In this document: in pieces, positions 43,024 to 51,532 of the stretch
Numbering within the stretch: the stretch's first letter is position 1
Layout: the number at the start of each line of letters is the position of its first letter
Source of the DNA: Phycisphaeraceae bacterium
GTDB taxonomy: Bacteria; Planctomycetota; Phycisphaerae; Phycisphaerales; UBA1924
Assembly (NCBI GenBank): GCA_015200025.1
Contig: CP054186.1
Span: forward strand, 1,872,001-1,936,000
Reading direction: 5' to 3'
DNA: 64,000 nucleotides
Made by a program: the position numbers and the translations under genes
Notes under the pieces: generated by a model
Told to the model about the DNA's origin: nothing
What the model saw: the letters and a program-made list of their open reading frames with translations, nothing else
The model's database searches: none

Positions 43024-43818
43024 ATGACACGCTTGGGTGACGCACGACACGAACGGCCGCGTCCACCCTCCGAGGGGCCGACCCGCCCCGATGAGCCCGG
43101 TTCGCGTTCGGCCGTGCCGAACCACGGGCCAACGCCCGACGCCGGGCGGTCGGGAGGGGATCTCGCGGATGAGCGTGGTTTGACACCGATCGTCGATGTG
43201 GGTGGAGGTGGTGGGGGTGGTGGGGGTGGTGGGGGAGAGGATTCGGGGCTCGAGGGCGTGCTCCGGTCCGCGTCGGCGGGCGACGAGAGCGCCTGGCGAT
43301 GGTTGGTTCGGCGGTACGCGGGGCGTGTGTACGCCCTGGCCAAGAGCCGCTGCGGGAGCGCCGACGTGGCCGACGAGATCGTTCAATCCGTGTTCGCGAC
43401 CGCCGCGGTCAAGCTCCGCGCGGGCGAGTACGCGGAGCGGGGGCGTTTCGAGCCGTGGCTCTTCCGGGTCACCATGAACCGTCTCCGCGACGAGATGCGA
43501 CGCGTCCGTCGCCAGGCCACCCCGACCGACCCCATCGCCATGCGGGACCTCTCGCTCGCGTCGCCCGACGCCCGCCCGGGCCACGCCGAACTTTCCTCGC
43601 TCGATCGGCTCCGTCGGGCCCTCCACGAGCTGAGCCCGCAGGACCGCGAGATCATCGAACTCCGCCACCACGGCGGGCTGTCGTTCAACCAACTGTCCGA
43701 ACTGCTCGATGAGCCCTTGGGTACCCTCCTGGCGAGGCACCACCGGGCCCTCAAGAAACTCCAAGCGATCCTCTCCCCACACGGGCGGGACCGCGCCGAC
43801 GAGGAGCACGACTCATGA
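43024..43818 (+). CDS. ECF RNA polymerase sigma factor with long Gly-rich N-terminus
   Basis: About 264 aa as annotated. The conserved part starts at about residue 75: SASAGDESAWRWLVRRYAGRVYALAKS and SADVADEIVQSVFATAAVKL (region 2), FEPWLFRVTMNRLRDEMRRV, and ELSPQDREIIELRHHGGLSFNQLSELLDEPLGTLLARHHRALKKL (region 4). The N-terminal 75 residues are low complexity, including 12 consecutive Gly encoded by a TGGGGG repeat; they may be untranslated if the true start is the GTG near 43258. The anti-sigma candidate follows with an ATGA overlap. It is the second ECF system within 2 kb, divergently placed. Confidence 0.82.
   Translation: MTRLGDARHERPRPPSEGPTRPDEPGSRSAVPNHGPTPDAGRSGGDLADERGLTPIVDVGGGGGGGGGGGGEDSGLEGVLRSASAGDESAWRWLVRRYAGRVYALAKSRCGSADVADEIVQSVFATAAVKLRAGEYAERGRFEPWLFRVTMNRLRDEMRRVRRQATPTDPIAMRDLSLASPDARPGHAELSSLDRLRRALHELSPQDREIIELRHHGGLSFNQLSELLDEPLGTLLARHHRALKKLQAILSPHGRDRADEEHDS
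43198..43240 (+). repeat. TGGTGGGGG tandem repeat inside or before ECF gene
   Basis: About four units of GGTGGTGGGGGT-like sequence, which read in frame as poly-Gly in the ECF N-terminal extension. Same base pattern as the repeat at 14584-14671. It could form a G-quadruplex on the coding strand; slippage by 9 bases would keep the frame, slippage by single bases would not. Confidence 0.7.
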
Positions 43819-44354
43819 CCAACAACACCCCCCGCGGCACCCCCACCCCCCGCGGCACCCCCACCCCCGCGGACTCCAATCCGCGGCTCGAACCCGACCT
43901 CCGGGCTCTTGAACTCCAGCTGGACCAGCTCGCGCTCGCCGAGCGCGACTCGGCCCCGCGATCGCTGATCCTCGCCGTCGAAGCCTCCGGCCCCGATGCC
44001 GCCGATGCTCCCATCCCGATTCAGTTTGTTTCGCGCCGATCCCGGTGGTCCGTGGTCCACGCGGCCCTCGCCGCCGGAGTCCTCGTCGCCGCCACCCTCG
44101 GCGTCGTCTGGCTGGCCACCGGCGGGCGGGGCTCGACCGACCCACGCCCGCTCCAGACCCCCGGCGGCGGGGTCGCGGTGACCACCCCTTCCCACGCCCC
44201 GGCCTCGCAGGACGCCATGCTCGACGCGATCGTCGCCGTCATCGCCATGGAGAACGACTCGCTCGCGAGCGAGATCGATCGGCTCCTCTCCGAGACCGTC
44301 CGCCTCGCCGACGGGCTCGAAGCCTCCTACGAAACCCCGGGCCTCGAGGGCTAA
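43815..44354 (+). CDS. Putative single-pass anti-sigma factor
   Basis: 179 aa. The N-terminus has two copies of the PRGTPTP motif (TPRGTPTPRGTPTPADS). A cytoplasmic helical part follows (about 24-60: LEPDLRALELQLDQLALAERD), then one transmembrane helix (about 78-102) and a periplasmic part with a predicted coiled helix (ENDSLASEIDRLLSETVRLADGLE). No zinc-binding motif. The position with ATGA overlap behind an ECF sigma gene is the main reason for the call. The next gene starts 4 bp later. Confidence 0.6.
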   Translation: MTNNTPRGTPTPRGTPTPADSNPRLEPDLRALELQLDQLALAERDSAPRSLILAVEASGPDAADAPIPIQFVSRRSRWSVVHAALAAGVLVAATLGVVWLATGGRGSTDPRPLQTPGGGVAVTTPSHAPASQDAMLDAIVAVIAMENDSLASEIDRLLSETVRLADGLEASYETPGLEG

Positions 44355-44358
44355 GCCG

Positions 44359-45357
44359 ATGTCACACCGCAGATCCGCGGCCGTCCTCTTCCTGTCGCTC
44401 ATCGTGCCCGTCGCCTTCGCGGCGCAACCCGCCGAACGTCCGCGGCGCGACCCGCCCCCCCCGGCCGATCGACCCGACCAAGCCCCCGCACGCGAGCCCG
44501 GCCGCGAGCAGCCCGTTCGTACGCGTGACGCCGCCCGCCCGCGCGAGGCCAGGCCGGGTGAACCCGGGGTTTCCAGGCCCCCGGTCACCCGTGAAGACCT
44601 CCGCGCCCGCCTCGAACGACGCGCCGAGCAGATCGAACGCGAACGCGAGGCCCTCGCCGCCCTCAGGCAACGGCTCGACCGCGGCGAAGAGCCCGACGCG
44701 ATCGTCCGCGATATGGGCCGCTCCACCGGCGGGCCCCCGTTCCGCGAGGAATGGCGCGACCGCCCGCAGCCCGGGCAGCCCGGCCCCGAGGACCGACGCC
44801 GACTCACCGAGTTCCTCCGCGAGCACGCGCCCGACCTCCACCAGCGCATCGAACGCCTCAACACCACCCAACCCCCCATCACCGAGCGGCTGCTGGCCCG
44901 CATGGGGCCCAGGCCGACCGAGCTCGTTCAGCTCAAGGAATCCAACCCCGCGCTCTACGCCCTCAAGCTCCGCGAGCTCGACAACGCCGTCGCCATCGTC
45001 GAGCAGGCCCGCGCCCTCGGGCAGGCCTGGGCCGCCGGAACGCAGGACGGCCCCGACGCGACCCAGGCCCGGCGCCTGCTCCGCCAGGCCATCGAGAAGC
45101 AGGTCGACGTCCGCTCCGAGATCCAGGCCCTCGATATCGCCGAACTCGAGAAAAGGCTCGCCGACCTCCGCGAGGAGTTCCGCCTCCGGCGTCAGGACCG
45201 CGCCTCGGCCATCGAGCGGTGGGCCGACGACATGGGCAAAATGGCCGAGATGATCGGCCGGCTCATCAAGGAAGGCCCACGCGACGGCGCCGACCGCCCG
45301 CGGCCCGACGCCCCCGCGCCCGATCCGGCACGCCCGGGCTCACGCGAGCCACGCTGA
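44359..45357 (+). CDS. Exported Pro/Arg-rich coiled-coil protein
   Basis: 332 aa with signal peptide (1-22). A disordered Arg/Pro/Asp-rich segment (25-75) is followed by a long charged helix with heptad character (VTREDLRARLERRAEQIEREREALAALRQRLDRGEE), a middle part with helices, and a second coiled-coil (AELEKRLADLREEFRLRRQDRASAIERWADDMGK); the tail is again Pro/Arg-rich. It vaguely resembles periplasmic CpxP/heavy-metal-sensor type proteins that pair with envelope stress systems. Third gene of the ECF/anti-sigma operon, so possibly a periplasmic sensor or chaperone. Function unproven. Confidence 0.6.
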   Translation: MSHRRSAAVLFLSLIVPVAFAAQPAERPRRDPPPPADRPDQAPAREPGREQPVRTRDAARPREARPGEPGVSRPPVTREDLRARLERRAEQIEREREALAALRQRLDRGEEPDAIVRDMGRSTGGPPFREEWRDRPQPGQPGPEDRRRLTEFLREHAPDLHQRIERLNTTQPPITERLLARMGPRPTELVQLKESNPALYALKLRELDNAVAIVEQARALGQAWAAGTQDGPDATQARRLLRQAIEKQVDVRSEIQALDIAELEKRLADLREEFRLRRQDRASAIERWADDMGKMAEMIGRLIKEGPRDGADRPRPDAPAPDPARPGSREPR

Positions 45358-45369
45358 CCCCGCCCCGGT

Positions 45370-46179
45370 TCACAGCACGCGGGCCAGGAACTCCGCCTGC
45401 GCGTTCTTCGCGTCGTTGGCGAACCGCCCGAACCCCACGTGCTCCTCGGGCGCCCCCGTCTCCTCGAACACGAGCGACTCGACCAGCCCCGCGTCCACGC
45501 CGGATTCGACGTACCGACGCCGCAGCGCGTCCAGGAACGCCGACTGCCCCGCCCACGACACCACACGGTCCCCCGACGCGTGCACCGCGAGGAGCGGGAT
45601 CGGCCTCCACGCCGGCACCCGCGACATCGCGTCGAGCCGACGCACCCGCTCCCGGGGGTGATGGACCGGCCACGGGGCCGAGCCCAGCCCGAACTCCTGC
45701 GGGAAGTACTGCCCCTCGAGCCACCCGGTCGTCGCCTCGACCACCGCGGCCTTGAACGGGTGCGGCTCGCACAACGCCCGCAGCGCGATCATCCCGCCCA
45801 GCGACATCCCACCGATCCCCGCCCGCGAGGGATCCAAGAGCCCGCGGTGCTCTTCGCGGAGCGACGCGAGCACCCCGGGCATGTCCAGCATCATCGCCTC
45901 GAACGTGTCGAGCGACCGCTCGGGGGCTTGCATCGCCGGGTCCGCACGCTCCCCGTGGTACGGCAGGTCGACCGCCACCGCCGCGACCCCCGCCCGGAGC
46001 CACCGCAGGTACCGCCCCGGGTCCAGCTCCTTGGACGCCGTCCGTCCGTGGAGCCACAACACCCAGGGCGCGGGCGTGGACCCGTCGGGGTGCGCCAGCA
46101 GCGCGGGGATCCCGTCGAGGCTGATCCGCCGAGAACGTTCGGCCAGGGAGGCCGGGAACTGCGAGAATCGTTCGATCAT
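45370..46179 (-). CDS. Alpha/beta hydrolase (dienelactone hydrolase/esterase type)
   Basis: 269 aa. APWVLWLHGRTASKEL gives the oxyanion loop, AVAVDLPYHGERAD the next strand, GIGGMSLGGMIALRAL the nucleophile Ser in G-x-S-x-G, LLAVHASGDRVV the Asp and EEHVGFG the His. Substrate unknown. No signal peptide, so probably cytoplasmic. The gene converges with the exported coiled-coil gene and lies downstream of, and parallel to, the TIGR03790-like gene. Confidence 0.8.
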   Translation of the reverse strand: MIERFSQFPASLAERSRRISLDGIPALLAHPDGSTPAPWVLWLHGRTASKELDPGRYLRWLRAGVAAVAVDLPYHGERADPAMQAPERSLDTFEAMMLDMPGVLASLREEHRGLLDPSRAGIGGMSLGGMIALRALCEPHPFKAAVVEATTGWLEGQYFPQEFGLGSAPWPVHHPRERVRRLDAMSRVPAWRPIPLLAVHASGDRVVSWAGQSAFLDALRRRYVESGVDAGLVESLVFEETGAPEEHVGFGRFANDAKNAQAEFLARVL

Positions 46180-46204
46180 GCCGGCGATGGTAGTGCCGCC
46201 GCCC

Positions 46205-48415
46205 TCAGCACCCGGCCTCGAACTCCTCGATGTACGCGTCGAGATCGAAGAAATCGACGAACCCGTCGGCGTTGAAGTCCGCGTCTCGCCCGCCGGGGCA
46301 CGCGTCGCCCTCGAAGCAGGCGATATACGCGTCGAGGTCGAAGAAATCGAGGAACCCGTCCCCGTTGAAGTCCGCCGGGCACGGGAACACCAGCGTCACC
46401 GTCGCCGTGTTCGAGGACCCGTCGGGCGAGACCGCGCGGAACGTGAACGTGTCCACGCCCTTGGGCGTCCCGATCGGCGTCGCGACCCGGTACCCCCGCG
46501 CCCCCGGCGCGAGCGTCGCCTTCGTCGGCGGAGACACCACCTCGAACGTCATCAGCGAGGGATCGCCCGACCACGACGCGGGCAGCTCGACCGTGAACTC
46601 CCCACCCTCGACCACCGGCCGGGTGAACGAGAACGCCGTCGGCGCCCCGGCCACGCGCGACCCCGGGTCGAACGCGATGCTCAGGCTCACCGGCGGGCTC
46701 GACACCACGGCCCCGTCGTCGAACACCGCCTCCGCGCGGACCGTGACCGGCCCCGCGCCCACCGACTGGCCCGTGATGACCAACGTCCCCGGCGACGCCG
46801 CCGCCGCGACCACACGCCCGCCGCTGACCAGCCTCACTTCGCGCACCGCCCCGCCCGCGGGCGACACGCCGAACCCGAACACGGTCCCAAGGTCCCCCGA
46901 CGTCCGGTCCGGCGCGATCCCCACCGACCGCCCGCCGTTCTCGACGACGATCGAGCCCACCCACGCGCCCGTCGTCTCGACGAGCGTCCGGTCCACCGCG
47001 ACCACGCGGGCCTCGTGCCACCCGTCGGTCAGGGTGTTGGTGTCCAGCGTGAACGTCTGCCCGGGCTCGGCGGTCCCCGCGGGCCGACCGTCGATGAGCA
47101 GGTCGAATCGGAGCATCCGCCCGTTGGGCCGGGCCGTGGTCGCCGAGGGGGTCAAGGTGATCGACCCCGAGACGGGCCCGCCCGGCGCGTCGGGCACCGA
47201 CACGACGGGGATGTACGCGAACGGCCGGGTCAGGGGGTCGCCCACGAACAGGTGCTGGAACGGGAAGTACCCGGCGCTGCGGAACCACGACTCGCCCAGC
47301 GTCATGCCCTGCGCGTAGAAGGCGTGCAAGCGGGCGCCGGGGAACTTGCCCGGGTAGTTGCAGGGCTCCTCGATGGCGCCCGCGGTCCCGCTCGCACCCT
47401 TGCGGATCCACTCGCTCGCCTTGGTCTGGCTGTCGATGTCGAACGCGCACGCCCAGCTCGTCAGGTGATCCGCGAAGGCCCCGGGGACCAGTGTGAACGG
47501 CGTGCCCTGCACGTTCGCCCCCGCGAACCCCGACATCACCCCCAGGCAGTCGTCACGGTTCCCCGGGAGCAGCCCGCTCAGCCGAAGGCCCGTCACCCCG
47601 GGGATGTTCAGGTTGTTGATCGACGTGATGATCGCGTTGTACGACGACGCACGCACGTTCCTCGCCGCGTCCGACGTGTTGTCCATGAAGTAGTACGTCC
47701 CGGCGGGCCTCGTCCCGTCCGCCGCAACGCTCCGGTCGATCATCGCCACGATCTCGCCCGGGGTGTTCCCGTTCTGGCCCGTCTTCCCGATCATCCCCGC
47801 GAGGTAGTACCGACGCGCCGTCGCCTGCTCGCTGGGGAGCCCCCCGAGCCACGCGATCTCGCTGTCGAACGCACGCACCGCCGCCACGTTCGTGCTCGAA
47901 TACTGGTTCGTCAGCGTCGAGCTCGTCCCCGCGAGGATCTGCGACGAGACGAACGCCGACGCGTACGCCCCCGTCAACCCGAACCGGTTCACCGCGAAGC
48001 ACCCGTCGCTGACCAGCCCCGGCGCCTCGACAAAGAACACCGGCGACGGCGCCACGAACACGTAATCCACCACCGACAACGTCCCGCGACGCGACAGGTG
48101 CCCCGACACCGCCGCCAGGTTGTTCGACACGAACGACGCGTAGTTCGACGCCCCCGGCGACAGGTACAGCACGTTCGACTCGGGGAGGTTCCTCGCGTGG
48201 CGGTAGTAGTTGCCCAGGTACATCGACGCCGCGTCCGACGGATCGATGATCAGCAGGAGGTTCTCACCCGCCCCCCCCGCCGACGCCAGCCCGGCCGTCA
48301 GCGCCAGCACCGCCACCCCAACCCCAACCCCCGCCCTCGCCCCCACCCCGCGGCGTGGCCGGTCCGGGCGGAGTCGTGGCCGAGAATGCGTGGACGGCGT
48401 GCGGGTCTGATCCAT
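46205..48415 (-). CDS. TIGR03790-like secreted protein with beta domains and GC-type dockerin tag
   Basis: 736 aa. A long N-terminal signal region (about 1-47) is followed by a TIGR03790-type domain (about 50-400), which opens with NLLLIIDPSDAASMYLGNYY then RHARNLPESNVLYL. Then come Ig/cadherin-like beta segments (about 410-680) with P-rich joins. The end holds two dockerin-like motifs (DFNGDGFLDFFDLDAYIACF, DFNADGFVDFFDLDAYI), with EGDACPGG between them and EFEAGC at the terminus. The TIGR03790 family is of unknown function and common in large exported proteins. GGAGG lies 9 bases before ATG 48415. Likely surface-located through the tag. Confidence 0.82.
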   Translation of the reverse strand: MDQTRTPSTHSRPRLRPDRPRRGVGARAGVGVGVAVLALTAGLASAGGAGENLLLIIDPSDAASMYLGNYYRHARNLPESNVLYLSPGASNYASFVSNNLAAVSGHLSRRGTLSVVDYVFVAPSPVFFVEAPGLVSDGCFAVNRFGLTGAYASAFVSSQILAGTSSTLTNQYSSTNVAAVRAFDSEIAWLGGLPSEQATARRYYLAGMIGKTGQNGNTPGEIVAMIDRSVAADGTRPAGTYYFMDNTSDAARNVRASSYNAIITSINNLNIPGVTGLRLSGLLPGNRDDCLGVMSGFAGANVQGTPFTLVPGAFADHLTSWACAFDIDSQTKASEWIRKGASGTAGAIEEPCNYPGKFPGARLHAFYAQGMTLGESWFRSAGYFPFQHLFVGDPLTRPFAYIPVVSVPDAPGGPVSGSITLTPSATTARPNGRMLRFDLLIDGRPAGTAEPGQTFTLDTNTLTDGWHEARVVAVDRTLVETTGAWVGSIVVENGGRSVGIAPDRTSGDLGTVFGFGVSPAGGAVREVRLVSGGRVVAAAASPGTLVITGQSVGAGPVTVRAEAVFDDGAVVSSPPVSLSIAFDPGSRVAGAPTAFSFTRPVVEGGEFTVELPASWSGDPSLMTFEVVSPPTKATLAPGARGYRVATPIGTPKGVDTFTFRAVSPDGSSNTATVTLVFPCPADFNGDGFLDFFDLDAYIACFEGDACPGGRDADFNADGFVDFFDLDAYIEEFEAGC

Positions 48416-48528
48416 CGCGTCGATCCTCCTCGGGACCTCGCCGTCCCGCTCCTCCGATCATGCCCGCGCGGGGGGCCGCGGGCAACCCTTCCATCTCCCT
48501 TCCGAACCGATTCACCCCGCCGGGCACG

Positions 48529-48557
48529 AAAAAACCCGGCCCGAAGGGACCGGGTTT
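48529..48557 (-). terminator. Strong intrinsic terminator
   Basis: Minus strand: an 11-base stem AAACCCGGTCC / GGCCCGGGTTT (one G-U pair), loop CTTC, then six T. It lies 50 bases after the stop of the beta-propeller gene and ahead of the next gene on the same strand. This is the best-formed terminator in the window. Confidence 0.85.
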
Positions 48558-48606
48558 GGGGATTACGCGGATCGTTCGGCCGTCGGTCTGCGGGCGCCGC
48601 CCCCGC

Positions 48607-51288
48607 TCAGCACCCGGCCTCGAACCCGTCCGTGAAGTCCAGGAAGTCGAAGAAGTCGATGAACCCGTCGCCGTTGAAGTCACCGCCCGGCAGGCCCTCC
48701 TCGAACGCCCCGAGGTAATCGAGGAGGTCGAAGAAGTCGAGGAACCCGTCGCAGTTGAAGTCCACCGCGCAGATCGTCAGCACCGCGGCGTTGCTGATCT
48801 GCTCCGAGCACCCGTTGGAGACCAGGACGGTGTAGCTGCCCGCCGACCCGGCGTTGGCCCCGGTCACCGTGTACGTGCGGTTCACCGCGCCGTCGATGGG
48901 CTGCCCGTTGCGACGCCACTGGTACGTGAACGGCCCGGTGCCCGTCGCCGTGACGGACATCTGGTAGTTCGAGCCCGGGCACAGCAGCGTGCCCTGCGGG
49001 TGCTGCGTGATCGACACGTTGAACGAGGGCGTCCACTTCGCGAAGTACGACGCCGGGGTATTGTCCGCCGTCAGGAACGTCCCGCCCAGGTGCAGCTTCC
49101 CGTTGAGGGTCTCCATCGCGTACACCGGCCCATCGGTCCCGGCCCGCATGTTCCGCCACGTCGTCCCGTCCCAGTACGCCGCGTTCGCCCCACCGATCCC
49201 GCCCGCGTACAGGTAATCGCCCAGCTTGCTGATGGTCCACACGTTGAACCCGGGCCCGTTGCCCAAGGGCTGCCACTGCGTCCCGTCCCACCGCGCGATG
49301 TTGTTCACCACGCGGGCGCCGCTGCGGTTGAAATCCCCGCCGGCGTACAGCACCCCGTCGATCACCTTGAGCGTCCGCACCGTCGCGGGGTTGTCCGGGT
49401 TCGGGGGCGGGTTCTTCGTGAACCCCGTGCTCATCGGCCCGAAAATCTCCGTCACCGGGTCCCACTGAAGGACCCGCGTGCACCCGATGCCCCCGGCCAG
49501 CTCGAAGTCGCCGCCGGCGATCAGCCGGCCCTGGTACTCCGTGATCGCCCACACCGGCGCCTCGGTCCCGAACGTCACCGCCGACCACCCGAACCCGTCG
49601 AACTCCGCGAGGTTCCCGTAGCTGGGGAGGTCCCCGCCGATGAACAGCATCTGGTTGTTGAGCGACCCCACGGCGAAGACCGGGCCGTCGACGAACCCCT
49701 TGGCCCGCCACGCCGTCCCGTTCCACTCCGCGATGTTCGACATGAACTCGTTGCCCGAGGCGTCGAACTCGCCCACCGCGATCAGGCGGTTCTGGTGCTC
49801 CGCCAGGTCATAAATCCCCGGCGTCCCGCCCCCGTACGTCATCCCGAGCCCCACCGTCGTCCACAGCTCCCCGTCGTACGACGCGATGCCCGCGGCCTGC
49901 ACCTGGAACTGCGTCCGGAAGAAGCTCCCCGCCGCCACGAGCCGGTCGTTGAACCGGCGCATCGCGAAGATCGCGCCGTTGAAGCCCTGACCCAGCCGCC
50001 GCCACACCGTCCCGTCGAACCAGGAGATGTTCGACATCCAGGTGTCACCGATCCGCCGGATCGGGCCCATCACCGCCGCCTGGTTGCGGAAGATCCCCAC
50101 GCTCGCCACGGGGCCCAGCGTCCCCCCGTTCGCCGGCGCCAGGTACTGCGTCCCCGTCCACCGCACGAAGTTGCGGGCGCTCACGGGCATCGAAACCCCG
50201 GCGAACTCGAAGTCGCCCCCGATCAGGATCTCGTTCGCCGGGCTCAGCGTGATCGAGTACACCGTCGGCACGCCGAAGAACTTGAACACCCCGCCGTTCA
50301 TCGGCAGGAACGCGTTCCCATTGAACCGCACGATCCCCGACGCCGTCCCGCTGTTGACCCCCGTGAACGTCCCACCCACGTACAGCAGCCCGCCCGCCGA
50401 GTGCAGCGACCAGCCCACGGGCCACGGGATCAGCGGGTTCTGCGGCGCCCACTGCGTCCCCACCGGGAACCACTCGTTGGCCACCGCGTCGTACCGCACC
50501 AGCGGGTGCAGCTCGTTCCCGCCCGGGAACGCGAACACGCCCGCCGCGTAGAGCACGTTATTCAACACCGCGATGCTCGTCACGGTCCCCGGCAGACCCG
50601 GCGCGTAGGTCGGGGGGTCCGTGTCCGGGTCCGCCACGTGCCGCCCGAACGCACGCCACCGCGTCCCGTCCCAGCGGGAGATCCCGTTGACCACCGTCCC
50701 GCTCGCCTGCGTGAACCCGCCGCCGATGAACAACTGACCGTTCCACAGCGACGCCGCGAACACCGCCCCGTTCGTCCCCGTGTGGTACGGGATCCAGACG
50801 CCCGTCGGCCCGTCGTACCGAGCGATGTTGTTCGCCGCCAGGCCCTGCGGCGCCAGCCCGCCCACCCGGGTGAACTCGCCCGCCACGATCAGCTGCGTCC
50901 CCACCGGCTGCATCGTCTGCACCCGCCCCGGCGCCGTCCCCAGGTACACCCCGCCCGCGAAGGGCGCCCACAGCCCGAAGGGGTTGATCAGGTTCGGGTC
51001 CGGCTGCCACGACGCCAGGCTCGACACCAGCACGTTGTCCGCCAGTTTGAAGTTCCCACCCACGATCATCAGCTCGGGCGTCGGGCCCGCCCCGTCGGGG
51101 TCCCACCCCGTCACCCACCCGAACCCGTTCCCCGAGATCCCCGCGACGCCCACGCCGCTGAACTCACCGCTGCATTGCGCGCGGGCCTGCGGCGACACCG
51201 CCAGCGTGACGGCCGCGGCCAGCCCCATCACGCGAGTGCCGACGGACGCCAGCGGACGGAGCGACTCCCAAAGTGTGCTGAACAACAT
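48607..51288 (-). CDS. Secreted beta-propeller-like repeat protein with Ig domain and GC-type dockerin tag
   Basis: 893 aa with signal peptide (about 1-38). Residues about 60-740 hold at least eight repeats of 60-80 aa, with recurring phrases such as ISRWDGTRWRAFG, LYVGGTFTG, IARWDGTQWQPLG and LIAGGDFELAGG, as in galactose-oxidase-like/kelch propellers. Residues about 745-845 form an Ig-like domain (TYQWRRNGQPIDGA). The end carries two dockerin-like motifs (DFNCDGFLDFFDLLDYLGAF, DFNGDGFIDFFDFLDF) and a final FEAGC. ATG 51288 was chosen for GGGAG 5-6 bases upstream. Likely an extracellular or surface-attached protein; no catalytic residues recognised. Confidence 0.82.
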   Translation of the reverse strand: MLFSTLWESLRPLASVGTRVMGLAAAVTLAVSPQARAQCSGEFSGVGVAGISGNGFGWVTGWDPDGAGPTPELMIVGGNFKLADNVLVSSLASWQPDPNLINPFGLWAPFAGGVYLGTAPGRVQTMQPVGTQLIVAGEFTRVGGLAPQGLAANNIARYDGPTGVWIPYHTGTNGAVFAASLWNGQLFIGGGFTQASGTVVNGISRWDGTRWRAFGRHVADPDTDPPTYAPGLPGTVTSIAVLNNVLYAAGVFAFPGGNELHPLVRYDAVANEWFPVGTQWAPQNPLIPWPVGWSLHSAGGLLYVGGTFTGVNSGTASGIVRFNGNAFLPMNGGVFKFFGVPTVYSITLSPANEILIGGDFEFAGVSMPVSARNFVRWTGTQYLAPANGGTLGPVASVGIFRNQAAVMGPIRRIGDTWMSNISWFDGTVWRRLGQGFNGAIFAMRRFNDRLVAAGSFFRTQFQVQAAGIASYDGELWTTVGLGMTYGGGTPGIYDLAEHQNRLIAVGEFDASGNEFMSNIAEWNGTAWRAKGFVDGPVFAVGSLNNQMLFIGGDLPSYGNLAEFDGFGWSAVTFGTEAPVWAITEYQGRLIAGGDFELAGGIGCTRVLQWDPVTEIFGPMSTGFTKNPPPNPDNPATVRTLKVIDGVLYAGGDFNRSGARVVNNIARWDGTQWQPLGNGPGFNVWTISKLGDYLYAGGIGGANAAYWDGTTWRNMRAGTDGPVYAMETLNGKLHLGGTFLTADNTPASYFAKWTPSFNVSITQHPQGTLLCPGSNYQMSVTATGTGPFTYQWRRNGQPIDGAVNRTYTVTGANAGSAGSYTVLVSNGCSEQISNAAVLTICAVDFNCDGFLDFFDLLDYLGAFEEGLPGGDFNGDGFIDFFDFLDFTDGFEAGC

Positions 51289-51351
51289 GCGATCTCCCTG
51301 ACGATGGAACAACGTGAACGTGGGGAACGCCCCTGCGGGGGCGGCTCAGGT

Positions 51352-51387
51352 GTTTCCGGGGGGCGTCCTCGCGCGGTTCCCGGAAAC
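51352..51387. promoter_or_regulatory. Inverted repeat upstream of the beta-propeller gene
   Basis: GTTTCCGGG (51352-51360) and CCCGGAAAC (51379-51387) are exact inverted copies 18 bp apart, 64 bp or more upstream of the start. The spacing, about two helical turns apart centre to centre, would suit a dimeric repressor or activator. No promoter elements were identified with confidence in this 244 bp region. Confidence 0.4.
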
Positions 51388-51532
51388 CATGTAAATCCTA
51401 CCGTGAGCCCGGGGCCCGCTTCAATAGCAATGTCGCCGTCCGGTAAAGGTCTTGCACGCCCGGGAAAGATCCTCCCGCGCGCGCGAAACCCACGCGCGAC
51501 GTGAACCGCCGGCCCGTCGGGGGCCCGGGACC

